Assembly (NCBI GenBank): GCA_000024525.1
Contig: CP001769.1
Location: forward strand, 2,900,001-2,964,000
Direction: 5' to 3'
Origin: Spirosoma linguale DSM 74
GTDB taxonomy: Bacteria > Bacteroidota > Bacteroidia > Cytophagales > Spirosomataceae
Length of the DNA: 64,000 nt
In this document: piece by piece, positions 17,809 through 27,510 of the stretch
Position numbering within the stretch: position 1 is the first letter of the stretch
How the letters are laid out: every line of letters starts with the position of its first letter
Made by a program: the position numbers and the translations under genes
The notes under the pieces: generated by a model
Database searches by the model: none
Told to the model about the DNA's origin: nothing
Seen by the model: the letters and a program-made list of their open reading frames with translations, nothing else

Positions 17809-19536
17809 ATGAATACAACCATTGATACCGCCGTTATCGTCATTTTTTCGGCTTTTGTGCTGGTCATCGGCATGTTGTTTGCCCGAACCGGCCGCAACCT
17901 TAAGTCCTTCTTTGCCGGGGGCGAAGCGGTGCCCTGGTTCATTGGGGGACTGTCGCTGTTCATGAGCTTTTTTTCGGCGGGTACGTTCGTCGCGTGGGGA
18001 AGCATTGCCTATAAATACGGCTGGGTGGCCATCACCATTCAGTGGACCATGTGCATTGGGGCCATCATCACCGGACTTTGGCTGGCACCCCGCTGGAAAA
18101 AAACGGGGGCTCTTACAGCCGCCGAGTTTATTCGGAAGCGGTTGGGCCTGACCGTCCAGAAAACCTACATTTTCATTTTCACCCTGGTTAGCATCTTTAT
18201 CAAGGGATCGGTGCTGTATCCGGTGGCGAAGCTGGTAAGCATATCGCTGAACCTGCCACTCATACCCACCACCATTGGCCTCGGCATTTTCATGATTGCC
18301 TACACAGCCGTAGGCGGGCTATGGGCAGTCATGGTGACCGACATTCTTCAGTTTGTAGTGCTGTCGGCCGCCGTGTTCATTCTGATGCCGCTGGCGTTTG
18401 ATAAAGTTGGCGGGTTCGAAGCATTCACGCAGAAAGTGCCCGCTACGTTTTTTGAGCCCCTCAACGGTGAGTACACCTTCGGCTTCGTGCTGGCATTTAT
18501 CTTTTACCACATCGCCTACATCGGCGGTAACTGGACGTTTGTGCAGCGGTACACCAGCGTCGACAGCCCCAAATCGGCCCGAAAAGTGGCTTTTCTGTTT
18601 GCCGGACTTTACCTCGTCAGCCCGATTATCTGGATGCTACCGCCCATGATCTATAAAGCCATCAACCCGTCGCTGGTGGGGCTCGACACGGAGAATGCGT
18701 ACCTGGAAATCTGCCGACTGGTATTGCCGCCCGGACTGCTGGGTCTGATGCTTACGGGTATGTATTTCTCTACGTCGGCCAGTGCGAATACTGCGCTCAA
18801 TGTCGTGTCGGCAGTCTTTACGAATGATATATACAAAGGCATCATCAACCCCGGAGCCACTGACGGGCAGCTTATCCGGGTGGCTCGTTTATCGTCCTGG
18901 GGTTTTGGTTTGGGCATGATTGGCATTGCGTTGCTGGTGCCTTATGTGGGCGGTATTGTCGAAGTGGTGCTGAGCATTGGGGCCGTAACCGGTGGTCCCC
19001 TGTTGGCCCCGGCTATCTGGGCGCTGTTTTCCAAACGGCAAACGGGCCGCACCACCTTATGGATAACCTGTTCAACGCTTGGCCTAAATCTGGTTTTTAA
19101 ACTGATTCTTCCGGTGCTGGCCGGTATAAAACTGAGCCGGGCTGAAGAAATGGTGATGGGTATGGGTGTACCCATTTTGCTGTTGGCTGTTGCGGAATGG
19201 CTGGCGTCGCGCGAAACCACTGTTAGTTCTGATTACCTGCGCTATGTACAGGACAAAGCCGATGCACCCGTAATGTCATCGAAAGAGGCAGCATCGGAGG
19301 CAGTGGAAACAAAACGGCAAAATCGCTTTGGTCTGAAAGTTATTGCAGGTTCGCTGGTGTTTACGGCTCTGATGCTGTTTGGGCTGAGTTTCCTGACAAC
19401 GGAAGGCGCGGGTATTACAGCAACGATTTCAGCAGTGGTGCTCGTGATGGCAGTAATACCCTGGCGGGCGGCTCAGCGAGTGAAACTATCGTCAGGGCCG
19501 CAACAGGTCGAGAAACTCATCAATTCGGATAACTGA
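17809..19536 (+). CDS. sodium:solute symporter family transporter
   Basis: Inner-membrane SSS-family carrier (575 residues, about 13 membrane segments) that probably brings a PUL1 breakdown product into the cell with sodium. Seen: TGRNLKSFFAGGEAVPWFIGGLSLFMSFFSAGTF, the family N-terminal signature region, then the GGLWAVMVTDILQ segment typical of TM5-6 and SANTALNVVSAVFTNDIY in TM9. PUL systems usually use MFS or SSS carriers at this step. The last 45 bases overlap the 3' end of the convergent PIN toxin gene, so the symporter C-terminus was shaped by the insertion there. Confidence 0.9.
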   Translation: MNTTIDTAVIVIFSAFVLVIGMLFARTGRNLKSFFAGGEAVPWFIGGLSLFMSFFSAGTFVAWGSIAYKYGWVAITIQWTMCIGAIITGLWLAPRWKKTGALTAAEFIRKRLGLTVQKTYIFIFTLVSIFIKGSVLYPVAKLVSISLNLPLIPTTIGLGIFMIAYTAVGGLWAVMVTDILQFVVLSAAVFILMPLAFDKVGGFEAFTQKVPATFFEPLNGEYTFGFVLAFIFYHIAYIGGNWTFVQRYTSVDSPKSARKVAFLFAGLYLVSPIIWMLPPMIYKAINPSLVGLDTENAYLEICRLVLPPGLLGLMLTGMYFSTSASANTALNVVSAVFTNDIYKGIINPGATDGQLIRVARLSSWGFGLGMIGIALLVPYVGGIVEVVLSIGAVTGGPLLAPAIWALFSKRQTGRTTLWITCSTLGLNLVFKLILPVLAGIKLSRAEEMVMGMGVPILLLAVAEWLASRETTVSSDYLRYVQDKADAPVMSSKEAASEAVETKRQNRFGLKVIAGSLVFTALMLFGLSFLTTEGAGITATISAVVLVMAVIPWRAAQRVKLSSGPQQVEKLINSDN

Positions 19537-19899
19537 TAATCGGGGAAAGGCTATGTCGCGTAAAATAGAGAAGTGTCGGTCTTCAGAAACCAAATGGTCA
19601 GCGCTCGACGCTAAAGCACAATCTGCGTATTTATTGTCGTCGGGGTCATTATGCATCAGATTCCATTCAAAATACACCGATTGCAATGTACAGTTGTCTA
19701 GTGAAAGGAGGAGTTTGACAACATTATCAGCTACAGAAGGCGACGTTTTCTCGGCTAATTTCTCATGGTATTCCAGCAGAATATTTGTGCTCAGAATTAA
19801 ATCGAACTTACCTGTTCTCAACGCATCGAAGATGGGGCGGTACGGCGATGAAACGGGTAGCGCAATCAGCAGGACATTAATATCAAGAACAACTCTCAT
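19492..19899 (-). CDS. PIN-domain toxin of a toxin-antitoxin pair
   Basis: Likely ribonuclease toxin that cuts RNA when freed from its antitoxin. The 135-residue protein has the PIN-fold acid set: Asp6 in VVLDIN, a Glu in ILLEYHEK, and acidic residues in DPDDNKYADCA and LVSEDRHF. Its ATG overlaps the antitoxin stop as ATGA, the classic coupled arrangement. The 3' end overlaps the last 45 bases of the convergent symporter gene. All key acids are present, so it looks functional. It belongs to the 'putative toxin-antitoxin system toxin component, PIN family' group. Confidence 0.85.
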   Translation of the reverse strand: MRVVLDINVLLIALPVSSPYRPIFDALRTGKFDLILSTNILLEYHEKLAEKTSPSVADNVVKLLLSLDNCTLQSVYFEWNLMHNDPDDNKYADCALASSADHLVSEDRHFSILRDIAFPRLSVIRIDEFLDLLRP

Positions 19900-20132
19900 T
19901 GAGCCGTACCGCTACGCAAATGCTCCGTTTTCCATTGTTCGATGGTCTGGTCATTCCAGCTTTTCTCCTGCCACAACTGGCTCATTTCACGATCAATCTT
20001 TTGAGCGAAATAGTCAGCCAGTAACTGACGGATATCCGTCAGTTCTTCCTCCGAAACAGTATACGGATACAGTTTTAGCAACTCCAGTTGGAGGTTGCTC
20101 AACTTATCGGGTGTCGGTTGCGAATTTGCCAT
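19896..20132 (-). CDS. antitoxin partner of the PIN toxin
   Basis: A 78-residue protein read before the toxin and overlapping it by 4 bases (ATGA). I chose the ATG at 20132 (MANSQPTPDKLSN) over upstream codons because the longer form adds a hydrophobic segment unlike known antitoxins and runs towards the divergent GH2 gene. Seen: an N-terminal amphipathic stretch and the segment SEEELTDIRQLLADYFAQK followed by a Trp-rich C-terminus (LWQEKSWNDQTIEQW), a pattern that accompanies PIN toxins in Bacteroidota and cyanobacteria. The C-terminus probably wraps the toxin. No DNA-binding domain is obvious in it. Confidence 0.75.
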   Translation of the reverse strand: MANSQPTPDKLSNLQLELLKLYPYTVSEEELTDIRQLLADYFAQKIDREMSQLWQEKSWNDQTIEQWKTEHLRSGTAQ

Positions 20133-20198
20133 CACATAAATTCTTTTTACAAATATAAACGAAAGACTGCGGTTTCGTAAGCCTCTCGCTATCAATAC

Positions 20199-22259
20199 AT
20201 GACACAGTTAAAAACCATTTCACCTGTACTGCTTATTCTGTGGGCAACCTTATTGAGTCATGCCCAATACGCCATCCGCGACCCGAACGCTATCCCCCTG
20301 CATGGCGAATGGCGGTTTGCCCTTGACCCCGTCGATGCGGGCGAACGGGGCAACTGGTATCGGGACGATGCCTCGCTGAATCGGTGGGAAAAGGTCACGG
20401 TGCCGCACTGTTTCTCGGTCGATCCGCGCTTTCAGTTTTATACCGGAACGGCCTGGTATCGCCGGACTTTCCCATTTAAATCGACTCCGGGCAAACGCGT
20501 TATCCTTCATTTCGATGCGGCTTATTACGAAACGTCGGTCTGGATAAACAACCGGAAAGTGGGAACGCATGAGGGCGGCTATACGCCCTTTCACTTTGAC
20601 GTCACCGACTATCTTCAATCCGACCCGGCCAACGGCGCGTTGAATACCATTGCCATTTCGGTTAACAACAACACCTGGAAAACGACGACCATACCGGGGG
20701 CAAAAGACAACAACCTACCCGAATCGTTTCCCGGATGGCTTAATTACGGTGGCCTGATCCGGCCCGTTTACCTGACCGTCGAGCCAGAAACCTATGTCGA
20801 CAACATAAAAATCGAAGCCGTACCAGACCTAGCGAAAGGGACTTCGACATTGAAAATTAAGACCCGCATTCGGAATGCTGGAAAGCAGGCCATCACACCG
20901 AAGCTGGCCTTTCGTGTCGAACAAAATGGCAAACCTGTCGTGCTGACCTGGAAGCAGTCAGCAGGTTCCATAGCCGCTAACCAAACGGCAGTACTGGAAG
21001 CGGAAACAGTTCTCAAAGCTGCCGATGTGAAGCTCTGGAGCGTCGACCAGCCCACGTTGTACGACCTCCAGGTAATTGCCGCCACCGACACCGCCCGGAC
21101 GCATTTCGGGATTCGGAAAGTAGAGGTTCGCAATGCACAACTGCTGCTGAACGGGAAGCCGATCAAGGTAGCGGGTGGCAACCGCGTTGTGGATTATACA
21201 GGACTGGGTTCATTGGAACCCGATTGGGTGGTGGAGAAAGACATGCGCCTGATGAAAGAAGCGGGCATGGAACTGCACCGGCTCACCCACTACACGCCCT
21301 CCGAAACCGTGTACGACTGGGCCGACCGTAACGGGATGCTGATCATCAGCGAAGCGGGCAACTGGCAGCTTACGCCCCGGCAAATGGATAACGATACCAT
21401 GCGTACCAAATTCAGGCAGCAGTTTCGCGAGATGGCCGAGCGCGACTGGAATCACCCCAGCGTGATTGCCTACAGTGTGGGCAACGAATACCTGTCCGAG
21501 CAACCGGCGGGCCAGCGGTGGACCAAAGATATGATCGCCTTCGCCCGCGAACTCGACCCTACCCGCCTGTACACCTTCGCATCCATGCGACTAAATAGTC
21601 TGCCAAAAAAACCGGAAGATGAAGCCAGCCAGTACTGCGACTTCATCTCGACCAATACCTACGGCAACCACGCCAACATCCTGAAACACATCCACTCGCT
21701 ATACCCCGACAAGCCGATTTTTGTCAGTGAATACGGCACGCGGGCCGATGGCAAAGATGGCGAAGCCGGTCAGGTAACGCACATCGAGAAGTTTCTGACG
21801 GATATTCGGCAACTGCCCTATGTGGTGGGTGCGTCGTGGTGGTCGTTCAACGATTACCTCAGTCGGCACGACGGCACGAACCCGGACGGCACCCGACCTT
21901 GGGGACTCGTTCGGGGCGACCGCTCGAAACGGCTACTCTACAAAGCACACCAGACCGGCATGGCGCCCCTTACCGTTGAAAAAGTAAGCTGGACGACTGG
22001 CACTGAGGGTGTTCACAGCGTTACCCTGCGCGTTACCGCCCGTACTGATTTCCCAGCCTACACCCTCAAAAAGTACCAGCTGAAAGTGGATAAAACGCTG
22101 CTGCCTATCCCCGATTTACAGCCCGGCCAACAGGCCAACCTTACGTTCCCGGTGCGTGGTTTCGACAAGACGCTGACCATTGAAGTCATCAAACCAACCG
22201 GCTTTTCCATTCTTACCCAAACGATTGATTCAACGAATGATACGCGAGCAAGCAACTGA
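20199..22259 (+). CDS. GH2 family glycoside hydrolase (beta-galactosidase/glucuronidase type)
   Basis: Retaining exo-glycosidase, secreted to the periplasm: a signal peptide (about 1-22, ending LLSHAQ), jelly-roll sugar-binding domain (about 30-195), immunoglobulin-like domain (200-310) and TIM barrel (315-590). The catalytic acid/base is Glu430 (YSVGNEY) and the nucleophile Glu511 (FVSEYGTR), both in the expected places. Length 686 is short for LacZ but usual for glucuronidase-like members; the sugar removed is not decided. It follows the toxin-antitoxin pair by 66 bases divergently and overlaps the next gene by 23 bases. Confidence 0.92.
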   Translation: MTQLKTISPVLLILWATLLSHAQYAIRDPNAIPLHGEWRFALDPVDAGERGNWYRDDASLNRWEKVTVPHCFSVDPRFQFYTGTAWYRRTFPFKSTPGKRVILHFDAAYYETSVWINNRKVGTHEGGYTPFHFDVTDYLQSDPANGALNTIAISVNNNTWKTTTIPGAKDNNLPESFPGWLNYGGLIRPVYLTVEPETYVDNIKIEAVPDLAKGTSTLKIKTRIRNAGKQAITPKLAFRVEQNGKPVVLTWKQSAGSIAANQTAVLEAETVLKAADVKLWSVDQPTLYDLQVIAATDTARTHFGIRKVEVRNAQLLLNGKPIKVAGGNRVVDYTGLGSLEPDWVVEKDMRLMKEAGMELHRLTHYTPSETVYDWADRNGMLIISEAGNWQLTPRQMDNDTMRTKFRQQFREMAERDWNHPSVIAYSVGNEYLSEQPAGQRWTKDMIAFARELDPTRLYTFASMRLNSLPKKPEDEASQYCDFISTNTYGNHANILKHIHSLYPDKPIFVSEYGTRADGKDGEAGQVTHIEKFLTDIRQLPYVVGASWWSFNDYLSRHDGTNPDGTRPWGLVRGDRSKRLLYKAHQTGMAPLTVEKVSWTTGTEGVHSVTLRVTARTDFPAYTLKKYQLKVDKTLLPIPDLQPGQQANLTFPVRGFDKTLTIEVIKPTGFSILTQTIDSTNDTRASN

Positions 22260-24531
22260 TAAACGAACACTCAAAAGCATTCGCCACGAAGCCGACCTGC
22301 TGGTTGTTGGCGGGGGGCTATCCGGCGTCTGCTGCGCGCTGACAGCGGCCCGGGCGGGCATTCGGGTGCTGCTGGTGCAGGACAGGCCGGTGCTGGGCGG
22401 GAACTCCTCCAGCGAAGTTCGGCTTTGGGTGCTGGGGGCCACCTCCCACATGGGCAACAATAACCGATGGGCCCGCGAAGGGGGTGCCATCGACGAAATT
22501 CTGCTCGAAAACCTTTACCGCAATCCCGAAGGCAACGCGCTTATTTACGATACCATTCTGCTTGAAAAAGTAGTACTGGAACCTAACATTACACTGTTGC
22601 TCAACACGGCCGTTTATTCGGTGGAGATGGACCCGAACAACGGGGCAGAAACCAGTAGCCGCATTAAATCCGTGAGTGCTTTTTGCTCACAAAACAGCAC
22701 CACCTACGAATTAGTCGCTCCCCTTTTCTGCGATGCTTCCGGCGATGGCATCATGGCGTTTCAGGCGGGTGCGGCTTTCCGGATGGGGGCCGAATCGAGG
22801 GAGGAGTTCGGCGAAAAGTTTGCTCCTTCGGCTGATTACGGCGAGTTGCTGGGCCACTCCATGTATTTCTACTCGAAAGATACGGGTAAGCCGGTTCGGT
22901 TTGTACCGCCCGCCTATGCCTTGCAGGACATAACCAAAATCCCCCGTTTTCGCTCGTTCAACGTCAACGACTACGGCTGTCGGCTGTGGTGGATCGAGTA
23001 TGGCGGACGGCTGGACACCGTTCACGACACCGAAATCATCAAATGGGAACTTTGGAAAGTGGTGTATGGCGTGTGGAACCACATCAAAAATTCGGGTCAG
23101 TTTCCGGAGGCACAAAACCTGACCCTCGAATGGGTGGGGCAGATTCCCGGTAAACGTGAGAGCCGCCGGTTTGAAGGCGATTACATGCTGACCCAAGCCG
23201 ATATTGTGGAGCAACGCACCCACGACGATGCGGTGGCTTACGGCGGATGGTCGATTGACCTGCACCCGGCCGACGGCGTGTTCAGTGAAAAGCCGGGCTG
23301 CAATCAGTGGCATAGCAAAGGTATTTACCAGATTCCCTACCGGTGCCTTTACAGTCGAAATGTCGGTAATCTATTTTTGGCGGGTCGAATTATTAGTGCG
23401 TCGCACGTGGCTTTTGGCTCGTCGCGGGTGATGGGTACGAGTGCCTATGTAGGGCAGGCCGTGGGCATGGCCGCAGCCGTTTGTACAAGGCAGCAGCTGC
23501 GCCCGGCAGACCTCACCGGAACGAAGTTAAAAACGCTTCAAACGGAATTAATGAAGACGGGCCACCACATTCCCGGACTTCGGTTGCACGACGAACAAAA
23601 CCTGATTCACCAGGGCCGCCTGTCGGCATCCAGCGAACTGGACTTAAGCGAGTTACCCCCCGATGGCCCACTGATTCCACTGCGCCATTCGGCGGCACAA
23701 ATGCTGCCACTCACGCCCGGTCCGGTCCCGAAACTAACATTCTGGGCTATATCCACTCAGGAGACCACCCTTACCGTTGAACTCCGCCGAAGCAGCCGCC
23801 CCGATAATCATACACCCGATATAACGCTGGAAACCAAACAGATTCCATTGCATACTGGCAAACAGTCGGTTAGCCTGCACTTCGATACGCCAATGACCGA
23901 CACGGCCTATGCGTTTATCTGTTTTGGGGAAAATGAAGCCGTTTTTATTCAGGGTAGTCAGTTGCGAATGACAGGTCTTCTATCGGTGTTCAACAAAACC
24001 AACCCGGCGGTATCGAACTACGGCAGGCAGGAGCCAGCCAGCGACATTGGCGTCGATGCGTTCGAATTCTGGACCCCCGAACGTCGGCCTAACGGTCATA
24101 ACATGGCCCTCCGGATCGAACCGGCTCTGCGTCCGTTTGCGGCAGAAAACGTCCGTAACGGCATTCAGCGGCCTACCCATCAGCCGAATGCCTGGGTAGC
24201 TGACCAGCGGGATACGAAACCGACCCTTACCGTGCAATGGGACAGCCCCAAACAGATTCGGGAAGTCGTGCTGCACTTCGATGCCGATTTCGACCATCCG
24301 CTGGAGTCCGTGCTGATGACCCACCCCGAAACCGCGATGCCGTTCTGTGTTCGGGATTTTGTCCTGTGTAACGACCGCAACGAGCGCATTTACGAGCACT
24401 CGGACAACTACCTCAGCCAGCAGGTTATCCGGTTTGACAAGCCGGTGGAGACCAGAAGTCTGAGTCTACACCTCAACGCCATGAACGGATCGGCACCCGC
24501 TTCGCTGCTGGAAATCCGGTGCTACCAATGA
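22237..24531 (+). CDS. FAD-dependent oxidoreductase of PUL1
   Basis: A 764-residue protein with an N-terminal Rossmann FAD site, GGGLSG at residues 25-30 preceded by DLLVV, then LGGNSSSEVR and SHMGNN, matching the FAD_oxidored family common in Bacteroidota PULs. The C-terminal third is beta-rich and may bind carbohydrate. I chose the ATG at 22237, which overlaps the GH2 gene by 23 bases and puts the FAD motif near the N-terminus. No signal peptide is seen, so it is probably cytoplasmic. It may oxidise a released sugar or the substrate of a following lyase; the reaction is not known. Confidence 0.8.
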   Translation: MIREQATDKRTLKSIRHEADLLVVGGGLSGVCCALTAARAGIRVLLVQDRPVLGGNSSSEVRLWVLGATSHMGNNNRWAREGGAIDEILLENLYRNPEGNALIYDTILLEKVVLEPNITLLLNTAVYSVEMDPNNGAETSSRIKSVSAFCSQNSTTYELVAPLFCDASGDGIMAFQAGAAFRMGAESREEFGEKFAPSADYGELLGHSMYFYSKDTGKPVRFVPPAYALQDITKIPRFRSFNVNDYGCRLWWIEYGGRLDTVHDTEIIKWELWKVVYGVWNHIKNSGQFPEAQNLTLEWVGQIPGKRESRRFEGDYMLTQADIVEQRTHDDAVAYGGWSIDLHPADGVFSEKPGCNQWHSKGIYQIPYRCLYSRNVGNLFLAGRIISASHVAFGSSRVMGTSAYVGQAVGMAAAVCTRQQLRPADLTGTKLKTLQTELMKTGHHIPGLRLHDEQNLIHQGRLSASSELDLSELPPDGPLIPLRHSAAQMLPLTPGPVPKLTFWAISTQETTLTVELRRSSRPDNHTPDITLETKQIPLHTGKQSVSLHFDTPMTDTAYAFICFGENEAVFIQGSQLRMTGLLSVFNKTNPAVSNYGRQEPASDIGVDAFEFWTPERRPNGHNMALRIEPALRPFAAENVRNGIQRPTHQPNAWVADQRDTKPTLTVQWDSPKQIREVVLHFDADFDHPLESVLMTHPETAMPFCVRDFVLCNDRNERIYEHSDNYLSQQVIRFDKPVETRSLSLHLNAMNGSAPASLLEIRCYQ

Positions 24532-26508
24532 ACCGGGCAAAGTCCGTCCGTATCTTCTTTTTCCTTATGATAAACGCTAAAACGACACTACTGCTTCTTT
24601 GCTTTTTCGTGAATCACAGGGCGTTGGCTCAGGTCAATCCGCTTGCGGTGCCACTCGTCAACCAGGCGGGTTACAACCGAGGGGAAGCCAAACGGTTTGT
24701 CTGCTATGAAGCCGCCGATGGTACTCCCTTCCAGATAATCCGGCAAGCGGATAAAGCCGTTGTCTTTAGCGGAAAGGTTACCGATCGGGCGGGCGATTTT
24801 TCCGCATTTAACCCCAAAGACGCCCGGGCGGAGTACGTCGTAGCCATCAAAGGCCGCGAACCGTCGGTACCCTTTCGCATCGCCGACCACCTGATCGAAG
24901 GGATTTCCTCAAAACTGGCCTACGATTTTTTCGTGGATGTTCGTGGCTCCGAAGATCCGGTACATGCCAACGAAGCGAAGGTATACGGGCGGTGGACCCT
25001 CCCGCGATCAGGGATCGTACGGGCTTGAAACAACCTTCGAAACGCTTTTCTACGCATCAAACCCGGCTTTGTTCGACCGCTGGACCGCTGAACTCGGCGA
25101 CAAAAAAACCGCTGATCTGATCGACCTTATTCTCTGGCATGGCGAGTTCGCCTATCATCATGTAGACTACAACGGTCCGGTGGCCAACCGGCACGGCACA
25201 CTCGGCTACGAAGGTCAGCCTCGCATGACGTACGATTACTGGAACACGCTCGACCAACTGGCGGCCGTTTGTGCGGCCTACCATACATTTCTTAAACCCT
25301 ATCTGCCCCGACAAACCTACCTGAATTACCGCAACGAGTGCCGTAAACGCTGGCAGGCTTACGACCGGCATAAAGTGGTTCGGCACTGGACGCAGAGTAC
25401 TAAATGGGTAGACGAAGGCTTTCAGGAGTTCAACGAAATGGGCAACGCCTTCGGGCAGTCGGTGTTTAGCAACCTGTTCATGTACCTTTCTGAGAAAGAA
25501 GATGCTGATCGACAGCCCGACCAGTACCTTCGCTGGGCGCAGGAAAGCGCCGAAGACATCATCAAAAACTGGGATTTTAATAATTCCCGGCATATGTGGT
25601 GGATTCGGAACGCCGAGCACATTACCCCACAGGCATTGGCGTTTTTCCTACTCGTTGCGCCCGACAAAGCGCCCAAAGGCACTCGCGAAAAACTCATGGC
25701 CTGGCGCGACCACATGAAACAGAAAACCGCAAATTTCTGGCAGTACCGGGTTCATAGCCCAACCGAGTGGGCACATCCCCGCACCAAAGAACTGGGTGGT
25801 GCTCCGGCTTTGGGCGGTTCGATGTTTGCCGTGGCGCATCTGCTGGGCGACCGTGAACTACGCGACATTGGCTGGTCGCAGGTGAACTTTGTTTTTGGCC
25901 TGAATCCTGTTGGAGCGCACCTAAGCAACAAAAGCCCCGAACGCCTGGCCATAAATGGCTATTGGGAAGGGGTCGAAAACGGCTGGCCGAGAGCGCACCC
26001 CAATGGCTACGGTATGCTCGGCAAGGTACGCGGCACCCTCGACGGCACGCCACTCGATGCCCAGTTTCCCCGGCCCGGCAGTTCTGTACCGACCAGCGAT
26101 TCGACTGCCGGAAAAGGTGATCACATCGGTCAAAACGCCTATGCGACCGAAGGCTGGGCAATTTCAAACCGGGGATGGATGGCCACACTCACCTTTGCGC
26201 CTTTAGGTACGCAGAAAGTCCAAGTGCTGGACGCAACAGGTAAAAAGCCGCTAAAAACAGGGAAAGCCGGACAAACCGTCACCCTTGAATTAACTGCAGC
26301 CTTAAATCAGGACCCTGCCAAAGCCGAAGCAGGCTGGGTATTGGTAAAACTCGATGGCAACGACCCCATTCAGGTGCCAGTACAGGAAACCACTCCCGAT
26401 TCGGGGGTTTTCGTGGCACGTTACAGGCTTCCGGCCAGCGCAAAGCAGGCTACGGTGTCGTATGGGTATTGGGGATTAGGCGCAACTACCACCATCCAAA
26501 TCCGTTAA
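24528..26508 (+). pseudogene. GH9-like glycoside hydrolase gene split by a one-base frameshift
   Basis: Two frames make one protein. The first (from ATG 24528, overlapping the previous stop as ATGA, or from 24567) encodes a signal peptide and a CelD_N-like immunoglobulin domain and runs out at 25028. The second (open from 24937, to 26508) encodes the catalytic toroid and a small C-terminal beta domain. The frames join if one G of the GGG at 24987-24989 is removed, restoring YGGGPSRDQGSYG. Candidate catalytic residues are the Asp in SRDQG and the Glu in ATEGWAISNRG, which sit where GH9 has its base and acid. It may be a real pseudogene, a sequencing error, or need +1 frameshifting. Confidence 0.8.
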
Positions 26509-26638
26509 CCGCTCAAAACCAGACCGGGTAGCCGTTCAGCCGAACAAATGATTGATAGAACGAAACGATTGATAACGTAAATAATGCTTAAAAACCTCTA
26601 TCTATCAGGAGGTTAAGTGCCGTAGGCACGGGATGTTT

Positions 26639-26676
26639 GTAGAATGGGTAGTCGTGAACTCGACTACCCATTCTAC
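26639..26676. terminator. hairpin between convergent GH9-like gene and rnhA
   Basis: Arms 26639-26654 and 26661-26676 are exact 16-base reverse complements with a 6-base loop. It lies between two convergent transcripts and can end both. A small hairpin, GTGCC-GTA-GGCAC (26617-26629), lies just upstream and resembles the short REP-like repeats elsewhere in the window. Confidence 0.75.
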
Positions 26677-26749
26677 TAAGAAATCGCCCCTTAGTCCAAC
26701 ACAATCGGATAATCGTGAAAATCTTTTAAATCTTGTTAAAATCCCGGTC

Positions 26750-27388
26750 CTACTTTCGCCCAAAATCGGCCGGATTCTCGCCCCATACGGTAGTTTCCCA
26801 TTTCAAGACGGGATTAGCAAATCGGTGCGTCTTGAGCCAGGTTTCGGCCCGCTCCAGCAATTCGAAGAGTTCGGCATTGCGGGACGTTTCTTCGAGTTTG
26901 GTATTGGCTTTCTTCCTGGTCACCCAGCCAATGGCCGTTCGGGAATCGGAGTAAACCGGGATATTGCTATTTTTTTGGTGCAGCAACGCCAGGGCGTGGA
27001 CAATAGCCAGAAACTCACCAATGTTGTTTGTCCCATCCGCATAAGGCCCCATCAGGAAAAGCTTTTGCCGGGTCGCCAGATAAATTCCCTGGTATTCCAT
27101 ATCACCCGTGGCGGTATTCCAGGCGGCATCGACCACCAGACTATCCTGAATCGGCAAGCCGACCAATTCGGTTAATTTACCCTGCTTTCCCGTTGCTTTG
27201 GGTGCCTGACCAATATGGACATGTGGCTTTTCCTTAAACGCTTTCAGTGCAGCGGGTTTACTATCAAATGACTTGAACAAGGGTTTGGCAAACCCATCCG
27301 TTTGCGCTTTGGCTTCGTCCCAACTGTCATAAACACCCGGTTTCCGACCTTGCCAGACAACATAAAACTTAGGCTTTTTCTGAGCCAT
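26750..27388 (-). CDS. rnhA: ribonuclease H1 with N-terminal viroplasmin (RNA/DNA hybrid-binding) domain
   Basis: Removes RNA from RNA-DNA hybrids. The first 50 residues (KFYVVWQGRKPGVYDSWDEAK) are the viroplasmin/HBD domain found in eukaryotic-type RNase H1 and in many Bacteroidota. The catalytic domain (about 75-212) shows Asp in VDAAWN, Glu in NNIGEFLAIVHAL, Asp in VYSDSRTAIGWV and Asp in NPADFGRK, the full DEDD set. Length 212 is right. Upstream lies the terminator of the MBL gene, so it has its own promoter. Confidence 0.93.
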   Translation of the reverse strand: MAQKKPKFYVVWQGRKPGVYDSWDEAKAQTDGFAKPLFKSFDSKPAALKAFKEKPHVHIGQAPKATGKQGKLTELVGLPIQDSLVVDAAWNTATGDMEYQGIYLATRQKLFLMGPYADGTNNIGEFLAIVHALALLHQKNSNIPVYSDSRTAIGWVTRKKANTKLEETSRNAELFELLERAETWLKTHRFANPVLKWETTVWGENPADFGRK

Positions 27389-27463
27389 AGACTATTCTTT
27401 TTCTCAAAAGTAAGTACACAATTACGTTTGATAAATAGCCTGAAGGACAAAAACGGATTTAAA

Positions 27464-27495
27464 ACAAAAAGCCCTGCATCAGCAAGGCTTTTTGT
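27464..27495 (-). terminator. intrinsic terminator after the MBL-fold gene
   Basis: Arms 27464-27473 and 27486-27495 with an internal short stem, followed on the minus strand by a T-rich tract. It ends the transcript from 28479 and separates it from rnhA. Confidence 0.75.
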
Positions 27496-27510
27496 TCTGT
27501 GTAATTTCGG

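Noticed and set aside
22711..23313. 200-residue open frame opposite the FAD oxidoreductase
   Set aside because: Antisense shadow of a high-GC coding frame; no start context or known domain.
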